Below the pieces are notes generated by a model. That model saw nothing but the letters and a program-made list of their open reading frames with translations. It did not search any database and was not told where the DNA came from. A DNA stretch of 64,000 bases, from assembly GCA_009746045.1 (NCBI GenBank), contig RPFO01000080.1, positions 4,464,481 through 4,528,480 of the forward strand, written 5' to 3'. Of this stretch, positions 29,323 through 41,700 are shown in pieces (position 1 is the first letter of the stretch; the number at the start of each line of letters is the position of its first letter). The stretch comes from Mesostigma viride. Lineage: Eukaryota; Streptophyta; Mesostigmatophyceae; Mesostigmatales; Mesostigmataceae. The translations under genes were made by a program, and so were the position numbers.

Positions 29323-32243
29323 AATTATAACATTCAACTCTGTGGGGACATCCGATCGATGTAGCACGTACATGCCCTTGCTTGAGTGGATGATGGGGGT
29401 GAGCACATGTCCATACCATGCCTAGTCTAGTCTATCACGGAAAGTCCACGGGTGGCGGCCCTGCCGCGCGCGGCCTGGGCCGCGCCAGGTGAGGACATAA
29501 CGTCCAGGCTGGGCCGGGGCGGGCTTAATTGGTTCCAGCTAGTCTATCTGATGTGACTACCTGATCTGTGCGGGCCAGGTGACCGGCTAGGCCCAGCCGC
29601 CCAGCTGCCTGTGCCTAAGAATGTGAGAAACATAGGGCAAATATCAGCGTACAAATCCTCATTACTATAATGTGCAAACCAAAGGGGATGTTAAGGGCCT
29701 TGCGCAGCATCTCAAGTGGTGACGTTGCTGTCGATCGAGTCGTTGCTCCAGTTCATGCGTCAGTTTCCAGGTCTCGGCGCCGAAGGTCAGCCGGGGGATC
29801 GTCAGAATGACAACCGTGAAGAGGTCAGGCGCTTGACGAGCCGGGGTAGGGCGGTTGCTCCACCAGAGGCGGTGGTCATGGAGTTGCGCCCACGCCATGC
29901 CAAGCCGTGTCGTCAGGTCGTCCTCGCAGTCGGGAAGCCAACTGCCGAGCAGCTTGAAGCGGCCTGAAGTAGGGTAGTTGACCTCGGTGTCGTCTCAGAG
30001 GCGGAGTGGGGGCGGGCCGGGGCCCGGCCGGCCAAGCCGAGACTTTCGGCTTGGCCTCGAGACTCTCGGCTCGCCAGGGCCTCCGTTTTGGGGCTGATTT
30101 CTAGACCAACAGCCCGAGCCTCGAGCGCCAGGCAGTCCAGCCAACAAAGTTGGGCAGACGCCGACTTATCGATGAGCGTGATGTTGTCGGCATCAAGGAT
30201 CGAGGTCAGCGAGTAAATTCTGCCTGTACGTTGGTCGGCCCCCCTTCCCCAAGCTCATTCGTGATCACTAGGCCAGGCCGGGGCACGGCCAGCAATGCTA
30301 GCAAAGCGGGCACGTGCCTGGCGCATAACATAATCCACTACAATAATACTCAGGTATACGGCGACAGGACGCACCCCTAGCTGCCAGACGCCGTTTTGCA
30401 GTGGACATGGCGGGGTAAAGCTGTGTTGAGTGCGCACCGAAGTGGTCGACCCCTCATACAGCGTGCGGATGACGGTAATCAGGGGAGTGGGGACGCGAGC
30501 GCGAGCAAGGACAGCCCATAGAGGGGCCCAGAGGACAGAATCAAAAGCCTTGATGAAGTCGACGAAGACCAGGACGGTGGGAAACTCACCAGGTTGCAAG
30601 AGAGCGACTTCCTCGAAGAGGCGGCGCGCGCGACGAAGATGGCCATGATGACGGTGTTGCGCCCAGGACGAAAGCCCATTTGACTCTTCCGGCCAAGGTG
30701 ACGGTCGAGAGCAGAATGAAGGCGGTTGAGAATCATGCGCATGAACAACTTGAGTGCGGCGCTCTGTTTGGCAGACTCCGCGGTAGTTGGCGAGGTTGTC
30801 AGGGCCCAGGGGAACCTTTCACTTCAGTTTTTGTAATGCATAATACGGTAGTACGTTGTGCTGCCACTAGCTCAGGAATCGGCGGCGCGTCGGCAAGCAG
30901 GATCCGGTTTCAGACTTCAAGCAGGAACCCCGTGAGCGCCGTCAGGGCTGGGGAGCTGGTCAGGTCCAACAGCGGCGTAGAAGCGCGCAGTTGCTTGGCG
31001 GCGGTGCTAAGCTCGAGCTCGGTGAACGGCGGTAGCTCGTTGGGGTCGGCGAGGGGTTCCGTCAGGGTTGGGTACGTGTAATCCTGCTCAGCGGCGGGCG
31101 ACGTGGACGGCGCAGGGATGCCCGTGCGCCTTAGGCGCCAGGCGTGCGGCCGCCTGAGGGCCAAGCGGAGGAGGCGGCGGGCCGGGGCGCCGAGCAGGCG
31201 CCCGGACTGGGAGGAATACCACTGGTCAAGCTGCTGCGCTGCGGTGAGCTAGAGAGTGTCCGCGGCGCCGGCTGCGCGCCGCCGGCTGGCCGTTGGGCGT
31301 GAGGCAGGCGGGTCCAGGCGTACTTGCCGTGCTGTTCCTTGAGGTGGGCGAAGTACTCGCGGACATGGAGGTCCTCCTGAGCTCCTTGGTCGCCTGCCGG
31401 ATGGCCGAACTCGTGGTATTCGGCTTTGAGGCGGGGGTAGCGCGCGGGGTCGCGGTTGTCGCGCAAGGCTTGCCGGGCCTGGATGACGGCGGGGAGCCGG
31501 TGCAGGCTGGTGAAGCGGGGCAGGCGGCGGGGGGGCAGCAGGGCCCCCGCCGCGGGCAGCTTGCCAGCGAGGGGCCGAAGGGCCGATGCCGGGCCGCCGG
31601 CAGCGGGCAGCTGGGCGTGGCTGGCCGGGATGTTCGGCGCATCGACGAACTCCTCTGCCGCTCGCTTGTGGGCGAGTTTTTCAGGGAAGTCCTCCAGAGC
31701 GGCATCAGATTTCTCAAGCAACTGCATGCAGTGTGCGCAAATCAGGTGCATGGTGCCACGTGCTTACGAAAGTGCGAGGGGAATCGCAGGCGGATGCGGG
31801 CGGTGACGATGCGATGATCGGAGCGCACCAGGGGGATCACATGCAAGCGAGCAGCTAGTACAGATCTTTGATGACGCTTGCACACTACAACATAGTCGAG
31901 GCAGCGTTCAGTGCCAGTTGGCGAGGTGTGTGTGACCAGAGCATCTGGACTACTGATGTGGAAAGCGGGTGTTGGCGGGTACCAAACGTCCAAATCACAT
32001 ATGTCGTAAGCAAATCAGCAAAAAGTTGAGTGTTGGCATTGGAGACCGTACCGTTGGGGCCGGCGTGCTGACATCCGCCAGTACCCGGTGGTAGCGTAGC
32101 GTTGGCATCCAGTAGCAGAGCGAGGTACTGAGTTGCGACCAGTGGTACCGGTGCCGTTCGCCAGGTTCTCCAGCTCAGCAAAGAAGGCCTTGCGGTCTTG
32201 TTCTGGGTGGCCGGAATGTGGTGCGTAACCGACGCCCACCGTA
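29323..32243 (-). mobile_element. LINE C (degenerate, 5'-truncated)
   Basis: Read leftward: endonuclease (32243-31742), linker (31750-31131), RT (30780-30150), C-terminal region (29898-29665), 3' UTR and tail (TTATAATTTAATCT at 29323). It is closely similar to LINE B. RT motif A is intact (FVDFIKAFDSV), motif B is disrupted (GVWQLGVRPV..), and motif C reads LDADNITLI instead of ADD. The 5' side ends in the TAAG array. Confidence 0.83.
31742..32243 (-). pseudogene. LINE C endonuclease fragment
   Basis: VGVGYAPHSGHPEQDRKAFF, LLLDANATLPPGTGGCQHAG and SDHRIVTARIRLRF appear in neighbouring frames. These are the mid and C-terminal endonuclease motifs. The N-terminal part with the catalytic glutamate is missing. 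Confidence 0.78.
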
Positions 32244-32264
32244 CGCCAGGGTTCCATCTCATGT

Positions 32265-32354
<90 letters not shown>
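32265..32354. repeat. (TAAG)n microsatellite
   Basis: About 22 units. On the minus strand it is the (ACTT)n tail of LINE D, expanded, and LINE C abuts it. Confidence 0.95.
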
Positions 32355-33390
32355 CTTGCGTGTCATGCGCAAAGGCATGCCACGGAGTACTATGCTAATC
32401 TCATTAGAAAAATAATTACACAAAAGTTTAAACAAATATCGTCTGCATCATCCCCCAACCGTTAAGCACTAGATGGGGATGTAATCCTCATCCGAGCTGT
32501 CCTCTACTGTAATGGCAGACGAGGCGGTAGTGTAGCGGCTATCCTCAGGACCAATAACCTCCACCTGCGGACTTCTACCCTGGCTAGCAACGGGCCGCGG
32601 GGCCCGTGGGGAGAAAACAGGAGCATACCCCTCGGGAAGGTGCTTATCGCAGATGGCAGCCCATTTCTCCTTGTCAATCATGCTGGCGCGGAGTACGGAT
32701 AGTCCCAGAAGCCCTGCATCTTCAAGCAGTTGCGTCACATAGGTCCGGGTCGCGCCGCGCCGGTGCCCGGCGCGCGCAAGTTTGCCAGTGGGTTGCGATG
32801 GGACAAGGGGACCCTGCCATAGGAGGAGGTATCTACCTGGTTGGCCCGTCTTAAGCCCCCCGGCAGGGCCCACATCGGTATTCACCTGGTCTGTGCGGGC
32901 AAGATGGCCGGCAAAGAGGAGGCGGCGGTGTCGGATGGTATGGGTGACAAGAGGGAGCTCGCAGTAGAGCTCGGCCCGGGTGTGGCGTTCTTGGTAGCGG
33001 ACGCCGAGGATATGACGGAGCATTCGAGTGACGGTGCCGTCAAGCTGCTGGCTCAGCGCCTGGTCCAGGGTCCACGCCTCGCAGCCATAAAGGAGGATGC
33101 TGAGGACAAGGGCCTTGAACAGAATGCGCTTGCGTCGCTCACTCAGGTAGCGACAGGTCCAGAACCTGTCGAGGCGGCGGAGGGCCGCCCAGGCCTGGCC
33201 AATGCGGGTGTTGATGTCGTCGGCCGTGGAGGGAAGCCAGCTGCCAAGGAGCTTGAAGCGAGTCGCCGGGGGGACGGGGCTGCCGTCCAGCAAGAGGAGG
33301 GTGGTTGGGGCTATCCCAGCAGGGAAGCCGATGGCCATGACCTCCGTTTTCTTGCTGATCATAAGCATCTCATATTGGACTCCTCCCTGT
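32355..33390 (-). mobile_element. LINE D 3' half (RT C-terminal ORF, 3' UTR)
   Basis: Contains the open C-terminal ORF (stop at 32469), a 114-bp 3' UTR and the (ACTT)n tail, which differs from the (TTTAA)n tails of LINEs A-C. It is a second LINE family. The 5' part, including the RT catalytic core, is absent, and the break is at the R3 motif (33391). Confidence 0.82.
32469..33390 (-). pseudogene. LINE D ORF2 C-terminal region
   Basis: About 305 residues in one open frame: ISKKTEVMAIGF (just after where motif C would be), LGSWLPSTADDINTRIGQAW, RKRILFKALVLSILLYGCEA, VTRMLRHILGVRYQERH, then a Ser/Asp-rich tail ending EDSSDEDYIPI. This is the typical thumb and C-terminal region of LINE RTs. No frameshift is seen, so it is younger than the copies of LINE A-C, but it is 5'-truncated. 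Confidence 0.82.
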
Positions 33391-33480
33391 GAGGACTTAT
33401 GCTCACGTGACGCAGGCACGTGTACATTAATTAAAAAGCCTCTAGTTACAGGGTTGCGGGCGCCGCAACCCCAATCACAT
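33391..33480 (+). repeat. R3 motif and short R2 fragment
   Basis: 33391-33430 is a copy of R3 (GAGGACTTATGCTCACGTGA..) followed by TTAATTAA. 33446-33480 matches the end of R2 (CTAGTTACAGGGTT). Confidence 0.6.
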
Positions 33481-34745
33481 GTTTACCGAATGCATATCAA
33501 TACAAATAATTGATACACATAATTTGCCGCATATCCAATAAATATATACAACGCCTATACTAGCCATACAACCAACTGGTCACAATTTTAATACATGGAT
33601 ATACACGGTGAAATCACAAACGTTGACGTGGCCATGGCAGCATAATCCATACTTATGACCGGACCTCTTGGCGCTTGCTTAGAATGCTCTCTGTTCGCTC
33701 AAGTGTGTAGTAATATAGCGCCTGTGAAGAGGGGTCATCCCGATGGGCTGCACATCAGTGCCGGCCTAGAAAATATGTACAGACCAAGGTTGGCTCAACC
33801 GACCTATCATAAGCCCCCCCCATGATAAACGGATAACTAACTTTCTATACCACGTAGCCAACCTTGGCACGTTTTACCCTACATGTTAAGTGAGACAATG
33901 TATTCACACGAGGCTGCCAGTGTGACGACGTGACAGCCGAAAGCATTCCTGCCTTCACCAGCATATGCTCAACCAGAATATGTACATCCTCCCCAATGCG
34001 GACCAATGTCATCTTGAACTTCCCCCCGGCCCCCCTTCCCCCCTCCCCCCTTCCTCCCTTCCCCCCTTCCACCTCTCACCCATCCCTTTATGCCATGATT
34101 ATCCAGCACGGTTATCTCCATGCGCGCAGCGCTCGCGTATCATGCCCATCCCCCCACATTGCCCAGGAGCGCATGCATGGGAGAGTTTGTCATATTGTGA
34201 AGGCCATGCATCGGCCCTAATGTGAGGGCATGGGGGCCTGATGTTTTCGGTCCAATCGCAAGAGTGCATGCTTGGGGGAATGCATCATGCCCGTCATGCG
34301 TGGTTCAGAGCGTTCAGGTCTCGCAAGAAAGATTTTGGGACGGAAATGGTTCCTAATGCCGCCCGCTCATGGGCCCATGAGGCCTAAAAGTCCACATGAG
34401 AGTGTAGTGGTAGAGAGAGTAGGATGGTAGAAGACTCTACCCACACGGCTCGCCATGTGTCAACCACATGGCACTATATACAATCTCGTGAGCATGATAT
34501 CCCCCGATACCCGTGAGCATACGAGGGAATCCGATGCATCCCGGGCGGGTACAATAGCCACACGCTTCACGAGCGGCGCGCCATACATGCCCCAAGGGCT
34601 CCCCCAGGGGCATGTCATGCCCACTGTGCGGTTGAGCCATTCCCAACACAAGTGGTTCGCCCATCACCTCTTAACCTTATCATTCCACAAAGGGAGCACG
34701 GGGCCACAATGTGAGGGCATGGGGGGCTGACGTGTTCTGTCCCAG
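33481..34745. other. Unassigned region
   Basis: No gene recognised. It contains a C/T-rich stretch at 34020-34085 and GC-rich unique sequence to 34745. A Gly/Arg-rich minus frame at 34072-33845 carries a plausible-looking segment (KFKMTLVRIGEDVHILVEHM), but I could not place it. Confidence 0.4.
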
Positions 34746-35009
34746 CTCACGCCGCCCACTTGATGGCCAGCGCAAGGCCTCACGCCGCCCACTTGATGGC
34801 CAGCGCAAGGCCTCACGCCGCCCACTTGATGGCCAGCGCAAGGCCTCACGCCGCCCACTTGATGGCCAGCGCAAGGCCTCACGCCGCCCACTTGATGGCC
34901 AGCGCAAGGCCTCACGCCGCCCACTTGATGGCCAGCGCAAGGCCTCACGCCGCCCACTTGATGGCCAGCGCAAGGCCTCACGCCGCCCACTTGATGGCCA
35001 GCGCAAGGC
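34746..35009. repeat. 33-bp tandem repeat, 8 identical copies
   Basis: The unit starts CTCACGCCGCCCACTTGATG. Because 33 is a multiple of three, all frames stay open, which explains the repetitive ORFs on both strands. The copies are identical, pointing to recent expansion. Confidence 0.97.
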
Positions 35010-36325
35010 CGGCCTGCGCGCATGCCCGGCTATTCACGCCAACCTTACCTATAAGACGAACGGTGGATTGCTAAACTAATGGACATTGACTAGTCCGTCA
35101 CATGCTCCACTCGATGACTCACGGGGGGAGGCCGCCTCGCATGGCCGGCTAGTCATGCCCATCACGTGTTACTCATCCCACAAGGGGTGAAGAGGGCCTA
35201 TCACAAACTCTTCCCTCACGCTGCCTGCTCGATGGCCCATGCGAGGTGCAGGCCTTGCCAACGGCCTCAGCACATGGCCGGCTAGTCACGCGGTCCGTTC
35301 AGCCCATGAGAGGGGCGCCCCTCTCCAACGGGCGGACCTCGCCGCCCCCATCGCGGTCGCCCCCACCCCCACAGCGGTGAGCGTGAACACCACCACCGCG
35401 ACGCTCTTCTGGTGCTTCTTGACATAGAGTAGCCACTTCTGGCCAGCACACTCGAGCCAGGCCAGCCCCCGGTCTAGCCCGTGCTCCAGCCAGGCTGCCA
35501 GGGATGCCAGCAGACCTTGGGGGGGGGGGGGGGGGGAGTGGGGAACACGACCAGTTTATGGTAGCATCAAGCCAGCTGAGTCACGCAATATTCAGGCCAG
35601 GCCGATGTTGCCAGGCAGCGAGGGATGCCATCAGACCTGGGATGGATGTGCAGTGGTGGGCGATTGGTGAATAGGGAAACTAATTACAAATTTATCTAGT
35701 AGCATATAGTATACTACATATCGTATAATGTACGATGAACACAATACCGGAAGCGGGGAACAACAGCTCAAATCCAAGAGGATATGGATCATTCTATGTC
35801 ATTCTAAGACTTCCAGCCAAAAAAACAGCGAGGAAAGCAGACCTGGAAGGCGGGAGGGGGGGGGGGGAGAGAAGGGCGAGGACAATAGGGCAAGTCACAG
35901 TGGATATATACGACCTATCCAAGTCATCTGATATTTCAGCCACGTCGCCAAGGATGCCAGCAAGTCCTTGGGTGGGGGCCAGGCGGGAAGTGGGAAGCCA
36001 TAGGGCACGTCTGGGTTGGGAACGGTTGTCAGTGACAGTTCCACGGTCATCAAAAGCAATTACAACATCTTCTGCGATAATCATGTAGCAAGCATCTATA
36101 TAGTGATAGCCCACCGTTATCAACAGCACAACTGTCATAAAAGATTTCGCTTTTAAAAAAAGTAGCAAGCATCTAAGTAGCGAGAGCCAGCCTACAATAA
36201 GTGCTAGAGCTTACGCTGTCTAGCCACGGCCATACGATCCCCTGGCAGCAATTCCCTGGCAAACAGATCACGAGCTTCTCCGCCGGCAAGCAAGTATAAC
36301 TAATAACTGTACCTTTACCAACCCT
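35010..36325. other. Unassigned region with poly-G
   Basis: No gene recognised. A run of 18 Gs lies at 35519-35536, and another G-rich run near 35855. Confidence 0.4.
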
Positions 36326-37838
36326 CTACTCGATTCCTCGCAAGTATGCCACCCCCTCTTCAATCATGTGCCTAATCGACTGGCAACTGGTAGGCATCTT
36401 ACCTGCAAGCTTGCCGTTCTGCAGGCCACCTGGGGCCTTCTGTTCACGGTCACGCCCGCCTCCGCTTCCTCCCTCCCGGAACTTTCCCTCCCTCTCCGCC
36501 TCCTCCTTCTCCTCTTCCCCCACCTCCTCTGGCAGAACCTGCCTCCCTTCTTCCTCCTCCCCCTGCCCCTCGAGCCCTTCCCCCTCCACCAACTCATCGT
36601 CGGATATTGCTGACGAAGTTGAGAAGGATGATGAGGAGGACAGCGACGATAAGGACGACAATGTCGACAATACCACAGCGCTATCCCCACCCACAGATGA
36701 CCTTCCATGTCCACGTGGCTCCCCCCCTACCTCCCATTCTCCCTCCGCCCCTTCCTCTCCCCTCCCATTACAACCACCCGTCACCCGGCCAGCACCAAAC
36801 GCAGCTGAGTCACCCCCACGCCGCCACGTGGCACCCTCCACGCCGCCGTCTTCCGCCACCATGCAAGCATCCCGTGCAACAGCACCCTCCCCATCCCGCA
36901 TGGCTTGAAGCGCCGCCGACCACGCCTCGTCCCCCTCCTCCTGCCCCAAGACTTCCCACATCGAGGACTCACCCCCCGCATACACCTCCCCATATCCGGC
37001 CCCACCCATCACCCCCATTGCCCCCTCTCCCTCCGCCGCTCCCATCCCTCCTTCCAATGCTTCCACTCCCTGGGCCTTGCCCTCCGAAGGCACCGACAAC
37101 GGCCGCGGCATACTCCCCTCATGTGTGGACGCCCCCGCCTCATCCCCACCCAATGCGACATCCACAAGCGTTGCAAGGACATGACCAGACATCCCCGCAT
37201 GAGGGCCCACATTGCTAACATCGCCTTTACCGCCATCATCACCACCATCATCACCGCCATCGCCACCGCCACCGCCTTCCTGGCTATTTGCAGCCATGCT
37301 CCCCTGGGCATGCCCACCAACATCGCCCCCCCGAGGGAAACAACCGCTATGCCGCTCACCATCGCCACCGCCACCGCCACCGCCACCAGCACTTGGCCCC
37401 TCATTCGCGCCACCACTGGCACCGGGACCTCCCGACTTCCCACTGGCACCATGAGCGCTCTCCACCCCCCTGGTATCCGACATCCCCATGGCCACGCCCG
37501 CGTGGGTGGCAGCCACTCCTCCTGCGCCCACCTCCATCCCCTGCGACGATGCCACGTTCACAACCCCCGGTCGAATCACTGCCGCCTCTCCCGCCACCGC
37601 CGGTGCGGGTGCAGCGGGTAGGTATGTCTCCTTGCCCAGTGCAGGTACCAAACCAGGCCCCTCCGTCCCCTCCGTCCCCTGCGACGTCTCAGCAGCTGCC
37701 GCAGGACGCGAGGAAAGGGCCCCCTCCTCCCCAGTCGTTGCAGCCAAGATCCCTGCACCGCCGTCGCCCGTGTCCACCCTGGGGACCTGCAGTATGCAAC
37801 CCTTCGCGTGGGCGTGGCACGCTGAGACGTCCACGTGC
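36326..37838 (-). CDS. Candidate terminal exon of an unidentified low-complexity protein
   Basis: An open frame of about 500 codons begins after an acceptor-like GATCAAAACAG (37849-37839) and ends at TGA or TAG near 36326. It starts HVDVSACHAHAKGCILQVPR, passes through Gly-, Ala-, Glu- and Ser-rich stretches with a poly-Gly run, and ends in a less biased segment, MPTSCQSIRHMIEEGVAYLR. Long GC-rich frames on the other strand make a chance ORF possible. The splice-like start and non-repetitive ends argue for coding. It may belong to the same gene as the minus-strand exons at 42.7-47.8 kb. Confidence 0.4.
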
Positions 37839-38332
37839 CTGTTTTGATCGGGGCAAACAATGGGTGGGCGGGTAATAGTCGGGAGGGGAGATCCAAGTAA
37901 GCGCCAGGCAAGCTTGTGCGAACCAAGAGTTGAGTGGGAAGCCTTGGTGAGAAGACGTGGTTGCACAGATCTGAATGAGCTGAATTGTCATTAGCAGTCA
38001 GGAAATCGCAGTTGTGAATTAGCAGTGAGGTCTGGCAGCCGTGTATGAGAAGCGAGCTATCCACAGCAACAGGGGGGCTTTCTAGGCGGCTGAGCCCGCT
38101 TGAAATCATCAGGAGAGGACGTGCGTTGGGGCCAGGGGGGCACAAACCAAGTGAGCGCCTCATCCAGAGATTGCGTACGCCCACGATGATGGTCCTTGTG
38201 TGGTAACTTCTCTAGGGCCACGGCGGGTATAACGGTGGGTATGATGGTCATGAGGCACATCCAGAGGTGCAGGAATGGGCCACGGACGCACGCGGGAAAT
38301 GATCAGGACAACAGCCAGCGTACCAAGATGCT

Positions 38333-38515
38333 CCAATGGACGCAATCACAAAATGATGCTCAAATGGAAGGAATAACGAAATGATGCTCCAATGGAAGCA
38401 ATCACGAAATGATGCTCAAATGAAAGGAATAACGAAATGATGCTCCAACGGAAGGAATAACGAAATGATGCTTAAATGGAAGCATTCACGAAACGATGCT
38501 CAAAGGGAAGCAATC
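38333..38515. repeat. About 30-bp tandem repeat, ~6 diverged copies
   Basis: Units of the type CGAAATGATGCTCAAATGGA with GGAATAA/GCAATCA alternation. Confidence 0.9.
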
Positions 38516-38744
38516 GCACATGCAGACACGCAAGCCCGTATCAAAAGCAGAAAACCAGAACACAAGGCAGGCGGCACGCCCTCCAGGACAACCGAAAGAA
38601 CAACAGGAAAAAGCTTCCCGTGCCGTGCAGTTCCTGCGGAATCGAAACAACGGCAATCATGCTCGCGATACTTATTCTGATCGATGATGTCATTACTGCG
38701 CCCACTAGAGATAGACACTCACCTGTGCTGCATAATGCTAAGTG

Positions 38745-41700
38745 TTCCTGTGTTACGTGATCCTGCGTCTCTTACTGCGGAATGATGCCGTGTTCCTGTG
38801 TTACGTGATCCTGTGTCTCTTACTGCGGAATGATGCTGTGTTCCTGTGTTACGTGATCCTGTGTCTCTTACTGCGGAATGATGCTGTGTTCCTGTGTTAC
38901 GTGATCCTGTGTCTCTTACTGCGGAATGATGCTGTGTTCCTGTGTTACGTGATCCTGTGTCTCTTACTGCGGAATGATGCCGTGTTCCTGTGTTACGTGA
39001 TCCTGCGTCTCTTACTGCGGAATGATGCTGTGTTCCTGTGTTACGTGATCCTGCGTCTCTTACTGCGGAATGATGCTGTGTTCCTGTGTTACGTGATCCT
39101 GTGTCTCTTACTGCGGAATGATGCCGTGTTCCTGTGTTACGTGATCCTGTGTCTCTTACTGCGGAATGATGCTGTGTTCCTGTGTTACGTGATCCTGTGT
39201 CTCTTACTGCGGAATGATGCTGTGTTCCTGTGTTACGTGATCCTGTGTCTCTTACTGCGGAATGATGCTGTGTTCCTGTGTTACGTGATCCTGTGTCTCT
39301 TACTGCGGAATGATGCCGTGTTCCTGTGTTACGTGATCCTGCGTCTCTTACTGCGGAATGATGCTGTGTTCCTGTGTTACGTGATCCTGCGTCTCTTACT
39401 GCGGAATGATGCTGTGTTCCTGTGTTACGTGATCCTGTGTCTCTTACTGCGGAATGATGCCGTGTTCCTGTGTTACGTGATCCTGCGTCTCTTACTGCGG
39501 AATGATGCCGTGTTCCTGTGTTACGTGATCCTGTGTCTCTTACTGCGGAATGATGCTGTGTTCCTGTGTTACGTGATCCTGTGTCTCTTACTGCGGAATG
39601 ATGCTGTGTTCCTGTGTTACGTGATCCTGTGTCTCTTACTGCGGAATGATGCTGTGTTCCTGTGTTACGTGATCCTGTGTCTCTTACTGCGGAATGATGC
39701 CGTGTTCCTGTGTTACGTGATCCTGTGTCTCTTACTGCGGAATGATGCTGTGTTCCTGTGTTACGTGATCCTGTGTCTCTTACTGCGGAATGATGCTGTG
39801 TTCCTGTGTTACGTGATCCTGCGTCTCTTACTGCGGAATGATGCCGTGTTCCTGTGTTACGTGATCCTGCGTCTCTTACTGCGGAATGATGCCGTGTTCC
39901 TGTGTTACGTGATCCTGTGTCTCTTACTGCGGAATGATGCTGTGTTCCTGTGTTACGTGATCCTGCGTCTCTTACTGCGGAATGATGCTGTGTTCCTGTG
40001 TTACGTGTTCCTGCGTCTCTTACTGCGGAATGATGCTGTGTTCCTGTGTTACGTGATCCTGTGTCTCTTACTGCGGAATGATGCCGTGTTCCTGTGTTAC
40101 GTGATCCTGTGTCTCTTACTGCGGAATGATGCTGTGTTCCTGTGTTACGTGATCCTGTGTCTCTTACTGCGGAATGATGCCGTGTTCCTGTGTTACGTGA
40201 TCCTGTGTCTCTTACTGCGGAATGATGCTGTGTTCCTGTGTTACGTGATCCTGTGTCTCTTACTGCGGAATGATGCTGTGTTCCTGTGTTACGTGATCCT
40301 GCGTCTCTTACTGCGGAATGATGCTGTGTTCCTGTGTTACGTGATCCTGCGTCTCTTACTGCGGAATGATGCCGTGTTCCTGTGTTACGTGATCCTGTGT
40401 CTCTTACTGCGGAATGATGCTGTGTTCCTGTGTTACGTGATCCTGTGTCTCTTACTGCGGAATGATGCCGTGTTCCTGTGTTACGTGTTCCTGTGTCTCT
40501 TACTGCGGAATGATGCCGTGTTCCTGTGTTACGTGATCCTGCGTCTCTTACTGCGGAATGATGCTGTGTTCCTGTGTTACGTGATCCTGCGTCTCTTACT
40601 GCGGAATGATGCCGTGTTCCTGTGTTACGTGATCCTGTGTCTCTTACTGCGGAATGATGCCGTGTTCCTGTGTTACGTGATCCTGTGTCTCTTACTGCGG
40701 AATGATGCCGTGTTCCTGTGTTACGTGATCCTGTGTCTCTTACTGCGGAATGATGCCGTGTTCCTGTGTTACGTGATCCTGTGTCTCTTACTGCGGAATG
40801 ATGCCGTGTTCCTGTGTTACGTGATCCTGCGTCTCTTACTGCGGAATGATGCTGTGTTCCTGTGTTACGTGTTCCTGTGTCTCTTACTGCGGAATGATGC
40901 CGTGTTCCTGTGTTACGTGATCCTGTGTCTCTTACTGCGGAATGATGCTGTGTTCCTGTGTTACGTGATCCTGTGTCTCTTACTGCGGAATGATGCTGTG
41001 TTCCTGTGTTACGTGATCCTGTGTCTCTTACTGCGGAATGATGCTGTGTTCCTGTGTTACGTGATCCTGTGTCTCTTACTGCGGAATGATGCTGTGTTCC
41101 TGTGTTACGTGTTCCTGCGTCTCTTACTGCGGAATGATGCTGTGTTCCTGTGTTACGTGATCCTGCGTCTCTTACTGCGGAATGATGCTGTGTTCCTGTG
41201 TTACGTGATCCTGCGTCTCTTACTGCGGAATGATGCTGTGTTCCTGTGTTACGTGATCCTGCGTCTCTTACTGCGGAATGATGCTGTGTTCCTGTGTTAC
41301 GTGATCCTGTGTCTCTTACTGCGGAATGATGCCGTGTTCCTGTGTTACGTGATCCTGTGTCTCTTACTGCGGAATGATGCTGTGTTCCTGTGTTACGTGA
41401 TCCTGCGTCTCTTACTGCGGAATGATGCCGTGTTCCTGTGTTACGTGATCCTGTGTCTCTTACTGCGGAATGATGCTGTGTTCCTGTGTTACGTGATCCT
41501 GCGTCTCTTACTGCGGAATGATGCCGTGTTCCTGTGTTACGTGATCCTGCGTCTCTTACTGCGGAATGATGCCGTGTTCCTGTGTTACGTGATCCTGTGT
41601 CTCTTACTGCGGAATGATGCTGTGTTCCTGTGTTACGTGATCCTGTGTCTCTTACTGCGGAATGATGCTGTGTTCCTGTGTTACGTGATCCTGTGTCTCT

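Noticed and set aside
34746-35009. CRISPR-like array
   Set aside because: The 33-bp units are contiguous and identical with no spacers. It is a plain tandem repeat in a eukaryotic context.
36366-37875. Proline/serine-rich + strand ORFs
   Set aside because: They are antisense to the candidate Gly/Glu-rich minus exon, broken into several frames, and show no motif or splice support.
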